Positions 39,915 through 50,102 of a stretch of 64,000 nt of DNA are shown in pieces. The position numbers and the translations under genes were made by a program. The DNA lies in contig JAAYUF010000113.1 of NCBI GenBank assembly GCA_012517815.1, positions 1 to 64,000 of the forward strand, written 5' to 3'. The notes beneath the pieces were generated by a model. The model made no database searches and was not told the DNA's origin. It saw only the letters and a program-made list of their open reading frames with translations. Every line of letters begins with the position of its first letter. Position 1 is the stretch's first letter. This DNA comes from Clostridiales bacterium (GTDB taxonomy: Bacteria; Bacillota; Clostridia; Christensenellales; Aristaeellaceae).

Positions 39915-41492
39915 ATGGATTTTTCCCTGCCGGCCATTGGCAAACGCTGCGTAACGCTGGAAATCGACGACGATACCTGCTACTTTTCCCGCGCGCCCTA
40001 CGAGGTGTACCTCAACGGCGCCTTTTTGCGCGCCGAGCGCCACAATGTGATCACCCTGCACGGCCTCGCCCCTGCCACCGCCTACACGGTGGAGGTGCGC
40101 CGCGAGGGCGAGAGCGCCGACCGCTCGTTTACCACCGCGCCGGAAACGGTGCTGCTGGACGTGCGGCGCTTCGGCGCGCGCGGCGACGGCGTAACGCCGG
40201 ATACGGCCATGCTGCAGGCCGCCCTGCTGGCCTGCCCCGCCGGGGGCACGGTGCGTGTGCCGGCCGGCGCGTACCTCACCGGCCCGCTGTTTTTGCAAAG
40301 CGACATCACCCTGTGGCTGGACGAGGGCGCGGTGCTGCTGGGCGACCCCGACCGCGCGCATTACCCCGTGCTGCCCGGCATGAGCGAAAGCACCGACGAA
40401 ACCACCGAGTACAACCTGGGCACCTGGGAAGGGAACCCTCTGGACAGCTTCGCCTCGCTGCTGACCGGCATCGGGGTGCGCAACGTGGACATCGCGGGCC
40501 CCGGCGCGCTGGACGCCAACGCCCACAACGGCGACTGGTGGCGGGACGCCAAGGTGAAACGCGGCGCGTGGCGGCCGCGCATGGTGTTCCTCAACCGCTG
40601 CGAAAACGTGCGCCTGCAGGGCGTCACCCTGCGCAACGCCTACGCGTGGACGGTGCACCCCTACTACTCCCGGCGGCTTCAGTTTTTAAACCTCGTGATC
40701 CAAAACCACGCCGATTCCCCCAACACCGACGGCATCGATCCCGAATCCAGCGAGGATGTGGCGATTCTGGGCTGCCACCTGTCCACAGGGGACGACTGCA
40801 TCGCCATCAAAAGCGGCAAAATCTATCAGGGGCTATACCACTACGCGCCCACGCGAGGCGTTGATATCCGCAACTGCCTGCTGTGCCGGGGGCACGGCGG
40901 GGTGGTGATGGGGAGCGAAATCGCCAGCGGGGTGTACGACGTGCGCATCAGCCGCTGCCTGTTTCGCGGAACCGACCGGGGCTTGCGCGTTAAAACCCGG
41001 CGCGGCCGCGGCGAGCGCTCGGTGCTGGATCGGGTCACCATGGAAAACGTGCGCATGGAGGACGTGGCGGTGCCCTTTACCATCAACATGTTCTACTGCT
41101 GCGATCCCGACGGCCACAGCGATTTTGTGCAGAACCGAAACCCCCGGCCCGTGGAGCCGGCGGTCACCCCGGCCATCGGCACCCTGCGCGTGCGGGGCGC
41201 CGTGTGCGAGGGCGCGCAGGCGGCGGGCGGGTTCTTCTTCGGCCTGCCGGAGCGGCCCATCGAGGCCGTGGAGCTGACGGATGTGGAAATCGTCTTTTCC
41301 CCGGATGCCCGGCCCTCCGTACCCGTGATGATGGACGGGCTGGAACCGGTGTGCCGGCTGGGGCTGTACGCGCACAACGTCAAGCGGCTGGCGCTGCGCA
41401 ACGTGACCCTGCGAAACGCCCAAACCTGCGCGCCGGTGCTGGTGGACGTGGGGCGCTTTTCCGAGGAGGCCTGCCGCTATGACGCCGATTGA
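39915..41492 (+). CDS. GH28 polygalacturonase-like glycosidase
   Basis: VRRFGARGDGVTPDTAMLQAAL, NTDGIDPESSEDVAILGCHLSTGDDCIAIKSGK, GHGGVVMGSE. Confidence 0.93.
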   Translation: MDFSLPAIGKRCVTLEIDDDTCYFSRAPYEVYLNGAFLRAERHNVITLHGLAPATAYTVEVRREGESADRSFTTAPETVLLDVRRFGARGDGVTPDTAMLQAALLACPAGGTVRVPAGAYLTGPLFLQSDITLWLDEGAVLLGDPDRAHYPVLPGMSESTDETTEYNLGTWEGNPLDSFASLLTGIGVRNVDIAGPGALDANAHNGDWWRDAKVKRGAWRPRMVFLNRCENVRLQGVTLRNAYAWTVHPYYSRRLQFLNLVIQNHADSPNTDGIDPESSEDVAILGCHLSTGDDCIAIKSGKIYQGLYHYAPTRGVDIRNCLLCRGHGGVVMGSEIASGVYDVRISRCLFRGTDRGLRVKTRRGRGERSVLDRVTMENVRMEDVAVPFTINMFYCCDPDGHSDFVQNRNPRPVEPAVTPAIGTLRVRGAVCEGAQAAGGFFFGLPERPIEAVELTDVEIVFSPDARPSVPVMMDGLEPVCRLGLYAHNVKRLALRNVTLRNAQTCAPVLVDVGRFSEEACRYDAD

Positions 41493-42648
41493 GGCCTGCG
41501 ACCTGCTGCGACGCTCTCTTGACGGGATGCTGAGCGGCAGCACGCCGGACCGCCCGCTGTGGAACCAGGAACTGCTGCGAAGCGGCGGGAAAAACCGATG
41601 GAACTACATTGACGGCGTGATGATCACCGCTGTTTTGGCTCTCTGCGAAGCGACCGGCGAGGAGGCGCTCCTGCGCTTTGCCGACGGCTTCGTGGGCGCG
41701 TTTGTGGCGGAGGACGGCACCATCCGCGGGTACGACGCCGCCGAGCAAAACCTGGACAACCTGAGCCCCGGCCGCAACCTGTTCCCCCTGTACCGCCTTA
41801 CGGGGCGGGAGAAGTACCGCCGGGCGATGGATACCCTGCGCGCCCAGCTGGAAACCGCGCCGCGCACGCGGGAGGGCAGCTTCTGGCATAAGCGCATCTA
41901 TCCGGGGCAGGTATGGCTGGACGGCCTGTACATGGCCCAGCCCTTCTACATGGAATACGAAACCCGCTACCACCGCATGCGCGGCTGCGCGGATGTGTTC
42001 GCCCAGTTGCGCAACGCGCGCCGCCTGATGCGGGACGGGGCCACGGGCCTTTACTACCACGGCTACGATGAAACCCGCGCCATGCCGTGGGCCGATCCCG
42101 TAACGGGTTTGAGCGCGAGCTTCTGGCTGCGCTCAATCGGCTGGCTGTATGTGGCGCTGGTGGATTGCCTTGCCGCGATGAGCGACGAACTCTACTACGA
42201 GTACCGCACCCTGCAAGCCATGCTGCGGGAGCTGAGCGACGCGCTGCTGCCCTGGCAGGGCGAAAACGGGATGTTCCATCAGGTGGTGGACAGCCCCGGC
42301 GAGCCCGGCAACTACCCCGAAACCAGCGGCACCGCGCTGGTGGCCTACGGGATGCTCCGGGCCGCGCGGCTGGGCTTCCTGCCCGCGCGCTACGCGGCGC
42401 ACGGCCTGCGCGCCTTTCAGGGTACGGCGGATACCTGGCTTGCCGCCAACCCGGACGGTTCCGTCCGGCTGGGCGGCATCTGCCTGGTGGCGGGGCTGGG
42501 CGGGCCGGCCGGCCGAGCCGGCACCCACGCCTACTACTACGGCGAGCCGGTGGTGGAAAATGAGGCCAAGGGCATCGGGCCCATGCTGCTGGCCGCCTCG
42601 GAAGTGCTGCGCCGGGAGGCGGCGGGCGGAGCGCCGGCAAATCGGTAA
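41479..42648 (+). CDS. GH105 unsaturated rhamnogalacturonyl/glucuronyl hydrolase
   Basis: WNYIDGVMITAVLAL, GSFWHKRIYPGQVWLDGLYMAQPF, WADPVTGLSASFWLRSIGWLYVALVD. Confidence 0.93.
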   Translation: MTPIEACDLLRRSLDGMLSGSTPDRPLWNQELLRSGGKNRWNYIDGVMITAVLALCEATGEEALLRFADGFVGAFVAEDGTIRGYDAAEQNLDNLSPGRNLFPLYRLTGREKYRRAMDTLRAQLETAPRTREGSFWHKRIYPGQVWLDGLYMAQPFYMEYETRYHRMRGCADVFAQLRNARRLMRDGATGLYYHGYDETRAMPWADPVTGLSASFWLRSIGWLYVALVDCLAAMSDELYYEYRTLQAMLRELSDALLPWQGENGMFHQVVDSPGEPGNYPETSGTALVAYGMLRAARLGFLPARYAAHGLRAFQGTADTWLAANPDGSVRLGGICLVAGLGGPAGRAGTHAYYYGEPVVENEAKGIGPMLLAASEVLRREAAGGAPANR

Positions 42649-42809
42649 CGGGAAATCCTACAGGGGGTTCTGCCGGTGCCGCTCAGGGCCTGTCTGGTTT
42701 ACGCTGGGGCGGGGAAACGGCATGGGTGCCGGCGACGGACAAGGCCGGTGCGCGGCATGGGTTCGGCTTGGTTCAGGTAAGTGGCGCGGGTTGCGGGTTG
42801 CTCGGTACA

Positions 42810-43296
42810 GGCAGCCGGAACGCGTTGCGGGCCTTGCAGCATGGGCGGCCGGAATGCGTTGCGATCCTCTCGGTACGGGCGACCGGAATGCGTTGCGGGC
42901 CTCGCACCATGAGCGGCCGGAATGCGTTGCAGACCTTGCTGCACAGGCGGCCGGAACAGATTGCGAACCTCTCGGTACGGGCGACCCGAATGCGTTGCGA
43001 GCTTTACATCATAGGCGACCGGAACAGGTTGCGTTCTTATCAGTACGGGCGGCCGGAATGCGTTGCGGGCCTCTCGGTACGGGCGACCCGAATGCGTTGC
43101 GAGCTTCACAGCATAGGCAGCCGGAACGCGTTGCGGGCCTTGCAGCATGGGCGGCCGGAACAGGTTGCGATCCTCTCGGTACAGGGGACCCGAATACGTT
43201 GCGGGCTTTACAGCATAGGCGACTGGAACAGGTTGTGGGCCTCTCGGTACAGGCGGCCGGAATGCGTTGCAGACCTTGCTGCACAGGCGGCCGGAA
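42810..43296. repeat. 34-bp tandem array, 14 full units + partial
   Basis: Consensus GGCGGCCGGAATGCGTTGCGGGCCTCTCGGTACG, exact 34-nt phase, constant 5' half and several 3' tail subtypes. Confidence 0.95.
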
Positions 43297-43503
43297 AGGT
43301 TCACGATAAAGCAGCCGTGCGACAACCTTCTCCAGCCAACTTGCCGCCCGTTTCGCCAGGCGCCACCAGGGGCGCTGGATGCTGGCCCCCGTGGCCATCA
43401 TCCAACAGGCTAAGCCGTATCGCTTCTATTTCATCCTTGCGCCGCGCCCCACAGCGACAGCCGTACCCCAAACCTTGCCGGCAAGCCCTTGGGAGGTACC
43501 GTC

Positions 43504-44484
43504 ATGCTCACCATCCGGGTGGAAAAGAATGGCACAGGCGATTTTCGCACCGTTGCGGAGGCGCTGCAAAGCGTACCCTACGCGCTGCCTGCCCTTATCG
43601 TGATCGGCGAGGGCGTGTTTGAGGAAAAGCTGTTCAGCGATCACCGGGACATCCGGATGGAGGGCAGCGGCCCGGGCCGCACGGTGCTTCGCTGGGCGGA
43701 CGGGGCGAAACACCCGCACGCGGACGGAACCCTCACCGGCACCTTCCGCAGTTACACGCTGTTCCTGGGCGGCGGGCGGGCATCGCTTGCGCGCCTCACA
43801 GTGGAAAACGCCGCGGGCGACGGCGAGCGGCACGGGCAGGGGCTCGCCGTCTACGCGGACGCGGAGCGGGTTTTCATGGAGGAGGTTCAGCTGCTGGGCT
43901 GTCAGGATACGCTGTTTTGCGCCCCCCTGCCGCAAAAGGAACGCCTGCCGCGAGGCTTTCTGGGCCCGCGCGCGCTGACCCCGCGCGTGCCCTCGCGGCA
44001 GCAGTACCGTCGCTGCGAGATCCACGGGGACGTGGATTTCATTTTCGGCGGCGCGGACGCTTTGTTTGAGGATTGCACCCTGGTATCCCGCGACCGGGGC
44101 GAAGCCGTAAACGGCTATGTCGCCGCCCCCTCGGGCGGGGCGGACGGGGCGGGCTTCCTGTTTGCGGGCTGCCGCTTTGTATCCGCCGCGCCCGCGGGCA
44201 CCGTATACCTGGGCCGCCCATGGCGCGAAACCGGCCGCGCGGTGCTTTTGGGCTGCGCGCTGGGCGCGCACATCCGACCGGAAGGCTGGTCTGCCTGGGA
44301 GCCCGGGCAGCGGGAGCCGCGCGCATTCTTTGCCGAGTACCGCAGCGCCGGGCCGGGAGCGAACCCCGACGCCCGGGTGGAATGGTCGCATGAGTTGACG
44401 GAGCGCGAAGCCGCCGATTGGTACGCCCGGGCCGAGGCGATCCGCAGGGATGCTGCGGGGATCGATCCGCCGACATCCGCATGA
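43504..44484 (+). CDS. Pectinesterase (CE8)
   Basis: IRVEKNGTGDFRTVAEALQSVPYALPALIVIGEGVFEEKL, GCQDTLF, GDVDFIFGGADALFEDC, YLGRPWRETGRAVLL. Confidence 0.93.
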   Translation: MLTIRVEKNGTGDFRTVAEALQSVPYALPALIVIGEGVFEEKLFSDHRDIRMEGSGPGRTVLRWADGAKHPHADGTLTGTFRSYTLFLGGGRASLARLTVENAAGDGERHGQGLAVYADAERVFMEEVQLLGCQDTLFCAPLPQKERLPRGFLGPRALTPRVPSRQQYRRCEIHGDVDFIFGGADALFEDCTLVSRDRGEAVNGYVAAPSGGADGAGFLFAGCRFVSAAPAGTVYLGRPWRETGRAVLLGCALGAHIRPEGWSAWEPGQREPRAFFAEYRSAGPGANPDARVEWSHELTEREAADWYARAEAIRRDAAGIDPPTSA

Positions 44485-44834
44485 AACGCAGACAGGCGGT
44501 ACCGATGCGCTGCGCTTCTCTGTGAAACGTCCGGCGCGCAGTTTGGCGTGGCGTTTGGCGTCCGTTCATCCGTTGCCGCGATGTACCCCGGAAAGCCAAG
44601 ATTCCCGCGGTTGAGCACGGAAAGCATCCCCCGCTGGAGAAGCCGCCCGTTGCGCCATGCACCGGATGCCGGCGGCGCGCGCCGCTTCCGTGATCAAAAA
44701 ACAGGTGGAACCAGCCACGCGGTGTCCTGCGCGATCCGCCAAAACCGCATCCCCCTCCCGCCATGGCGGGGAACGGGCGAGCCCCGGCGAAAACCGCCGC
44801 GCGGACGCCTGTTTTCGCTTTCGCGGATTTGTGG

Positions 44835-44840
44835 TAGAAT
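44835..44840 (+). promoter_or_regulatory. Extended -10 promoter (TGGTAGAAT) driving the AKR transcript
   Basis: ttttcg-17-tagaat with TGn extension; ~480 nt upstream of AKR start. Confidence 0.4.
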
Positions 44841-44929
44841 AGTCTTATGGCAAAGGAGCGTTCAGCCTCACGGGAGTGATCCCGATGTCCGCGACACGCG
44901 GCCGGGCTGTCCGGCGCAAACAGAACGGG

Positions 44930-45205
44930 GTTGTGCGTGGAGACCCGCTTGGCGGCTTGCGACGGCCACAAACCAAGCCACGGCGGCTGCGAACCGCGCG
45001 GTCACCGGATGCGGAAAAGCAACCGAAGCCGTGCGCGGAGAACCGCTTGGCGGCTTGCGACGGCCACAAACCAAGCCACGGCGGCTGCGAATCGCGCGGT
45101 CACCGGATACGGAAAAGCAACCGACGCCGTGCGCAGAGAACCGCTTGGCGGCTTGCGACGGCCACAAACCAAGCCACGGCGGCTGCGAACCGCGCGGCGA
45201 TCGGC
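44930..45205. repeat. 98-bp tandem repeat, ~2.8 copies, in AKR leader
   Basis: cgcttggcggcttgcgacggccacaaaccaagcc starts at 44946, 45044, 45142. Confidence 0.93.
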
Positions 45206-45322
45206 AGCGGTCCTCAAACGGGCATTACCGGCGGCGAACCGCGCGCCGGCCGGAAGCGAAACAGGAACAAACGTCGGCCGCAAACCGCCGCGCGCAGGCC
45301 GGAAGCGAAGGAGGTAATCCGC

Positions 45323-46243
45323 ATGAAAACCATGAAGCTTGGTACATCCGATCTGCAGGTGCCGGTGATCGCCGTGGGCTGCCTGCGCATCACAGGGCTT
45401 AATCAGACCGAGGCGGAGCGTTTCGTGCAAACGGCGCTGGACGCGGGCGCCAACTTTTTCGACCACGCGGACAAGTACGGCGACGGCGCGTGCGAGCAAA
45501 TCTTCGCGGACGCCGTCCACATGACCCCCGCCGTGCGCGAGCGCATCCTCCTGCAATCCAAATGCGGCATCCGCGACGGCGTCGCGTTTGATTTTTCCAA
45601 GGAGCACATCCTGGCCTCGGTGCACGGCAGCCTCAAACGGCTGAAAACCGACTATCTGGACGTGCTGCTTCTGCACCGCCCGGACGCGCTGGTGGAGCCC
45701 GAGGAGGTGGCCGAAGCCTTCGATCACCTCGTGCACAGCGGCAAGGTCCGCCACTTCGGCGTTTCCAACCAGAACCCCATGCAGATACAGCTGCTCCGGA
45801 AATTCGTCAGGCAGCCCATCGTCGCCAACCAGCTACAGCTGAGCATCATGCACGCCGGCATGATCTCCCAGGGCCTGCATGTGAACATGGAGGACGAGCG
45901 GGCCGTGAACCGTGACGGCAGCGTGCTGGATTTCTGCCGCCTGAACGACATCACCGTCCAGGCCTGGTCGCCCTTCCAGTACGGCTTCTTTGAGGGCGTG
46001 TTTCTGGGCAGCGACAGGTTCCCCGCTCTCAACCGCAAGATCGACGAGATCGCCGCCCGCTACGGCGTAAGCAACACCACCGTCGCCATCGCGTGGCTGC
46101 TGCGCCACCCGGCCCGCATCCAGCCCGTGACAGGCACCATGAACACGGGCCGCCTGCTGGATTGCGTAAAGGCCGCCGAGATCCGCCTGACCCGCGAGGA
46201 GTGGTACGAAATTTACCTCGCGGCGGGGAATGTGCTGCCCTAA
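45323..46243 (+). CDS. Aldo/keto reductase family oxidoreductase
   Basis: MKTMKLGTSDLQVPVIAVGCLRI, FFDHADKYGDGACEQIF, LKTDYLDVLLLHRPDALV; ATG after gaggtaa. Confidence 0.92.
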   Translation: MKTMKLGTSDLQVPVIAVGCLRITGLNQTEAERFVQTALDAGANFFDHADKYGDGACEQIFADAVHMTPAVRERILLQSKCGIRDGVAFDFSKEHILASVHGSLKRLKTDYLDVLLLHRPDALVEPEEVAEAFDHLVHSGKVRHFGVSNQNPMQIQLLRKFVRQPIVANQLQLSIMHAGMISQGLHVNMEDERAVNRDGSVLDFCRLNDITVQAWSPFQYGFFEGVFLGSDRFPALNRKIDEIAARYGVSNTTVAIAWLLRHPARIQPVTGTMNTGRLLDCVKAAEIRLTREEWYEIYLAAGNVLP

Positions 46244-46437
46244 GGCATGGTAGGAGCGACGCGGAACCGTTTTGCGCCGCTTTGCAGTGTTCAGCTTGTG
46301 CAACCCCGCGGCTACCCTGCCGGCATTGGCTCGGTCGGGCGCGCGATGGGTGCGTGTCGTTCGCATGGACGGAGCGTTGTTCCGTTCCATGCGTACGCGT
46401 TGTCCGTTTAGTACCGGGTGCGTATTCAGGCGGCATG

Positions 46438-46477
46438 AGGCGGCCCCTGTTCCGCAAGGGAGCACAGGGCCGTTTTC
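46438..46477 (+). terminator. Intrinsic terminator hairpin
   Basis: cggcccctgttccgcaagggagcacagggccgttttcg. Confidence 0.6.
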
Positions 46478-46571
46478 GTTTGGGCGAAGCGTAAGGCGCC
46501 AGGCATCAGTAGCATTTGCTGCAAGGGGTAAACCCCCTTCTTTCCGCTTCCTCCCGTGTGATCCTCTCCGC

Positions 46572-47441
46572 TTATTTCGTGTTGCCGCAGTGGTCCGTCC
46601 GATGGTATTTGGTTCCGGTTTTGGTAATCCACACATAGACGGTTCCGGTCTTCTTCTCCGTCTGTTGTTGGGGCGTGGCGGCGGCGGCAGGTTTTGCCGC
46701 CGCCGATTCCCCCAATAGCGCGCCAAGCGTTGCGGCTCCGGCGATCCCGTCGGCTGTCAGTCCGCTGGTTTTCTGAAACTCCAGGATCGCCTTTTTCGTC
46801 TCGGTGCCAAACACCCCGTCCGGCGTGCCGCTCAGGTAGCCCAGTTGAGCCAACCGCCGCTGCAAGGCCAGAACCTCGTCGCCCTTTGCGCCGACTTTCA
46901 GGACGGCCGGGGAAGGTGCGGGGGTGGGCGTAGGGGTTGGCGTGGGCGTGGGCGTCGGCGTCGGCGTTGGCGTTGGCGTCGGCGTGGAGGTTGGCGTCGG
47001 CATAGGGGTTGGCGTGGAGGTTGGGCTCGGCGTAGGGGTTGGCGTGGGCGTAGGGGTTGACGTGGGCGTGGGTGTCGACGTAGGCGTCGGCGTGGGGGCT
47101 GAGGTCGCCGTCTGCGTCGGCGCGAGCGCAGAGGCGAGCAGCGACGCTGTCTGCATAGCCGGGGCCTGTTCCGTCGCCGCGCCCTCGGCGGACGAACCGG
47201 CCTTCGCCGCCGGTCCATCTTCCAATAGAACAAAGGACGCGGGCCGGATTGAGCCGTCGCCCGTCACGGACGAGGCGGCGACAGTCTGCGGGCCGGCCGC
47301 CGGGCTGCCGCCGGAACGGTCGCCCGGCGCACGGTTCAGCGCCCATAGCGCCAATGCCCACACAGCCGCCGTGCAAACCGCGAGCGTGGCGATGACCATT
47401 CTTCTGTTTTGACTATGTTTACGACGCTTCGGGTGGGGCAT
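46572..47441 (-). CDS. Membrane-anchored peptidoglycan-binding (PG_binding_1) protein with (PT)n linker
   Basis: N-terminal [14 protein letters not shown] linker; [54 protein letters not shown]-terminal [16 protein letters not shown]. Confidence 0.88.
   Translation of the reverse strand: MPHPKRRKHSQNRRMVIATLAVCTAAVWALALWALNRAPGDRSGGSPAAGPQTVAASSVTGDGSIRPASFVLLEDGPAAKAGSSAEGAATEQAPAMQTASLLASALAPTQTATSAPTPTPTSTPTPTSTPTPTPTPTPSPTSTPTPMPTPTSTPTPTPTPTPTPTPTPTPTPTPAPSPAVLKVGAKGDEVLALQRRLAQLGYLSGTPDGVFGTETKKAILEFQKTSGLTADGIAGAATLGALLGESAAAKPAAAATPQQQTEKKTGTVYVWITKTGTKYHRTDHCGNTK
46915..47105 (-). repeat. Low-complexity Pro/Thr-encoding repeat
   Basis: Reiterated ggcgtnggcgt units within the preceding CDS. 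Confidence 0.85.
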
Positions 47442-47760
47442 GGGCTCTCTCCATTTCGCGGACGGGGCGGAGGCGCTGCGGGCCGCGCGCCGTCTGCCAT
47501 GCGGCGGGAGGTTGAACGTCTCAGGGGAGGGTCATGCGGTCGGCGGGGTCTGTCCGTCCGGCGGTGATGGGGCGGCGGGCGCTTCACATCGGTTGAGTAA
47601 CCATAATATACCATTTTTCACCGTCGGATACAACCGAAACTTGCCGGGGATGGAAGGCGGGCCGGCAAACCGGCACGGGCTTGCCCGTCCGTTGCGCCTC
47701 CGCGGCCTTCCGCCACCGAACGGTTGCGTTTCCCCATTATCTGCGCGGCACCGGAGAAAA

Positions 47761-47797
47761 CCCAGCGCCCGGATTCCCAACGGAACCGGGTGCTGGG
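47761..47797 (-). terminator. Terminator downstream of LacI-family gene
   Basis: Minus strand cccagcacccggttccgttgggaatccgggcgctgggttttct. Confidence 0.65.
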
Positions 47798-48036
47798 TTC
47801 AAACCTTCAGGTTGATCATGAGGCGGTACCCGATGCCGCTTTGCGCATTCCGGCCGGTAGGCCGCCCGCGGGGCGGCAGGCGGGCGGCTGCCCCGGGCGC
47901 GCGGGCGTCGCGGGTTGCCGCGCGGCACGATCGCGCACAGGCCGGTTCGCTCCTGTGGCCGGAAATGCGACGCGGGTTGCGTCGCCACGGCGGGCGGCCC
48001 GGCCCGTGGTCCGCGCGCCCCAACGGCGCAGCTTTT

Positions 48037-49059
48037 CTACACCAGCTCGTCGGTCAGGATGCTGATGGGCACCTGCACCGAACGCTCCGGCTCGATGCCC
48101 TTGATCAGGTAGTTGAACAGAATCTGCACCAGCTTGTAGCCCTGATCATACGCGTTTTGCTCAATGGAAAAGTCGATGACCCCGCTTTTGAGCAGCGGGC
48201 ACACCTTGGCGGGGATGTCGTGGCAGATCACCCGGATGCGCCCGGCCAGGCCCAGGATATCCAGCGCGCTGCAAATGCCCGAAACGCCGCCGCTGGTGAT
48301 GTAGATGCTGTCCAGATCGGGGTACTTGCGGCACAGGTCCATCGTGTATTTGAAGGATTCCTCGCTCTTGTCCTGGTTTTCCAGCGTCTCCACGATCCGG
48401 ATGCCGGGGTAGGCTTCGCCAAGCTTGTCCCGGAAGCCGCGCATGCGCTCCGTATGGCAGGACAGGCTGCGGGAGCTGTAGATGATCGCGGTTTTCCCGT
48501 CGCCGCGGATCCGGCGGCCCAGCAGACTCGCCGCCACCCGGCCCCCGATGTAGTGGTTCTGCCCCACAAAGCAGATCGAGTGGATGCTCTCCACCGGGGA
48601 GTTGAAGGTGATCACCGGCATGCCGTCGGCGATCATCCGGTTGACCTTCCTGACCACGGCCGGATCGTTGATCGGGAACACCGCCACGCCGGCAAAGCTC
48701 TCGGATTCGAAATAGTTCAGAATATTGATCAGCTCGCCCGCGTCCAGCGAAACCATCATCTTGGTTTCGATTTCAAGCCCGAACGGCGCGATCTCCGCGG
48801 CCGCCGCGTTCACGCCCTCCAGCATCGCCTGCACGAAGGGGTTGTAATAAGGCGTCATGACGATGCCGATTTTATTCCTTTTTTTGCTCATCACCAGCGC
48901 CTTACCGATGAGGTTGGGCTGATAATTCAATTCCTTGGCGATTTTCAGAATCGTCTCCTTGGTTTCCTTCTTGACGCCCGCGCGGTTGTTGAGGACCTTG
49001 TCGACCGTCGCGCGCGATACGCCGGCAATCGTGGCGATCTGCTTAATGGTAACAGCCAT
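48037..49059 (-). CDS. LacI family transcriptional regulator
   Basis: MAVTIKQIATIAGVSRATVDKVLNNRAGVKKETKETILKIAKELNYQPN. Confidence 0.95.
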   Translation of the reverse strand: MAVTIKQIATIAGVSRATVDKVLNNRAGVKKETKETILKIAKELNYQPNLIGKALVMSKKRNKIGIVMTPYYNPFVQAMLEGVNAAAAEIAPFGLEIETKMMVSLDAGELINILNYFESESFAGVAVFPINDPAVVRKVNRMIADGMPVITFNSPVESIHSICFVGQNHYIGGRVAASLLGRRIRGDGKTAIIYSSRSLSCHTERMRGFRDKLGEAYPGIRIVETLENQDKSEESFKYTMDLCRKYPDLDSIYITSGGVSGICSALDILGLAGRIRVICHDIPAKVCPLLKSGVIDFSIEQNAYDQGYKLVQILFNYLIKGIEPERSVQVPISILTDELV

Positions 49060-50102
49060 AGCTTTACTCTCCTTGAGCGAAAATTCTATGCTCACGGGCG
49101 ATCCGGCCAAACGGAACGCGCCGCCGGTGTGCCCGTACATGAGGCGGGCGCTTCGGTCGGCCGCGCCGGCCGGCGATCCCGGCAGGGCGACTCCGTGCTG
49201 TGCACGTGCACATTTTGGATGGATTCCCTGCGCCGCGGCTTTGCCCGGTATCGGGCGCTTTGCGACGCGCGTGCCGCCCGGCGTCGGGCGGCGCACGGCC
49301 CGCTGATAAGGGCGCGCGTTGCGGCGTTCATCGCCGGAACCGGCCGCCGGGCAGGCGCCGGGTTGCCGGCTCCCGCGACGTTCCGCGGCGTTCTGCCCGG
49401 AAGGGACCGGCGGCGCTGTTGCGCGCTCTGCGGCCGGCAGCGGCGTCGCCTGCTGTTCCGGGTTGCCCGGGGCTCGCCCGGCCGCGTCTGCTTGCGCCCG
49501 GTTTCACCGGCCGCGCTCGGTATCCGCTGGCTCCCGGCGGTTTGGCGGGGTTTCCGTGCGGCCTTTCCAGGTTGGGGCTCCATGAGCCGAAAGCCGGGCA
49601 GGGGGCGCCGTTGGTTCGGGGTACCGCGCTCCGTGTTCCATGCTCCGTGTTCCGCGCTCCAATCGCCTTGCGCCGCGGCGCGCGCTCCGCGCGCCCGCCG
49701 CATCCCGGCCGCGTAGCGCGCTCTTCCCGGCAGACGGGCACGGATCACGTGCTCGTTCCACGGCCGAATTTCGACCGTTTCCCCACGCCTTTGCGGTTTC
49801 GGTGTTCCGCCGCGGCTGCGCCGAGGCCGCGCACCTCCGAGAAGCTTCCATATCCCACCAAATGCTCCTTTACCATACCACATTTCGGAGCCAAGCACAA
49901 CATCATTCTTGTACAAAGCGGAAAAAAAGAGCCGTAACTAGACACGAGCAACTACACCAAACCTGTACATATTCACCAAATCCAAATATGATAGTTTATG
50001 ATATCGGTATATTTACAAACCTTCCGGGGCTGATGTACACTCTGTCTATAGAGCACGAGCACATTTTCGACATCCCACTAACTAGCAAAGGAGGATGTGT
50101 TC

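Noticed and set aside
42810-43296. CRISPR array interpretation of the 34-bp repeats
   Set aside because: Variable tails are reused subtypes, not unique spacers; no leader or cas genes.
42440-43622. ORFs of 208-298 aa through the 34-bp array on both strands
   Set aside because: Open because the repeat lacks stop codons in several frames; 34-nt period breaks codon phase and no family features appear.
44876-45322. N-terminal extension of the AKR ORF through the 98-bp repeats
   Set aside because: A strong SD (gaggtaa) precedes ATG 45323, where AKR homology begins; the upstream part is repeat-derived.
49610-49670. T-box-like ggtaccgcg and short ctccgtgttcc repeats
   Set aside because: Lacks the full GGGTGGNACCGCG core and stem I; the short direct repeats are only ~2.5 units.
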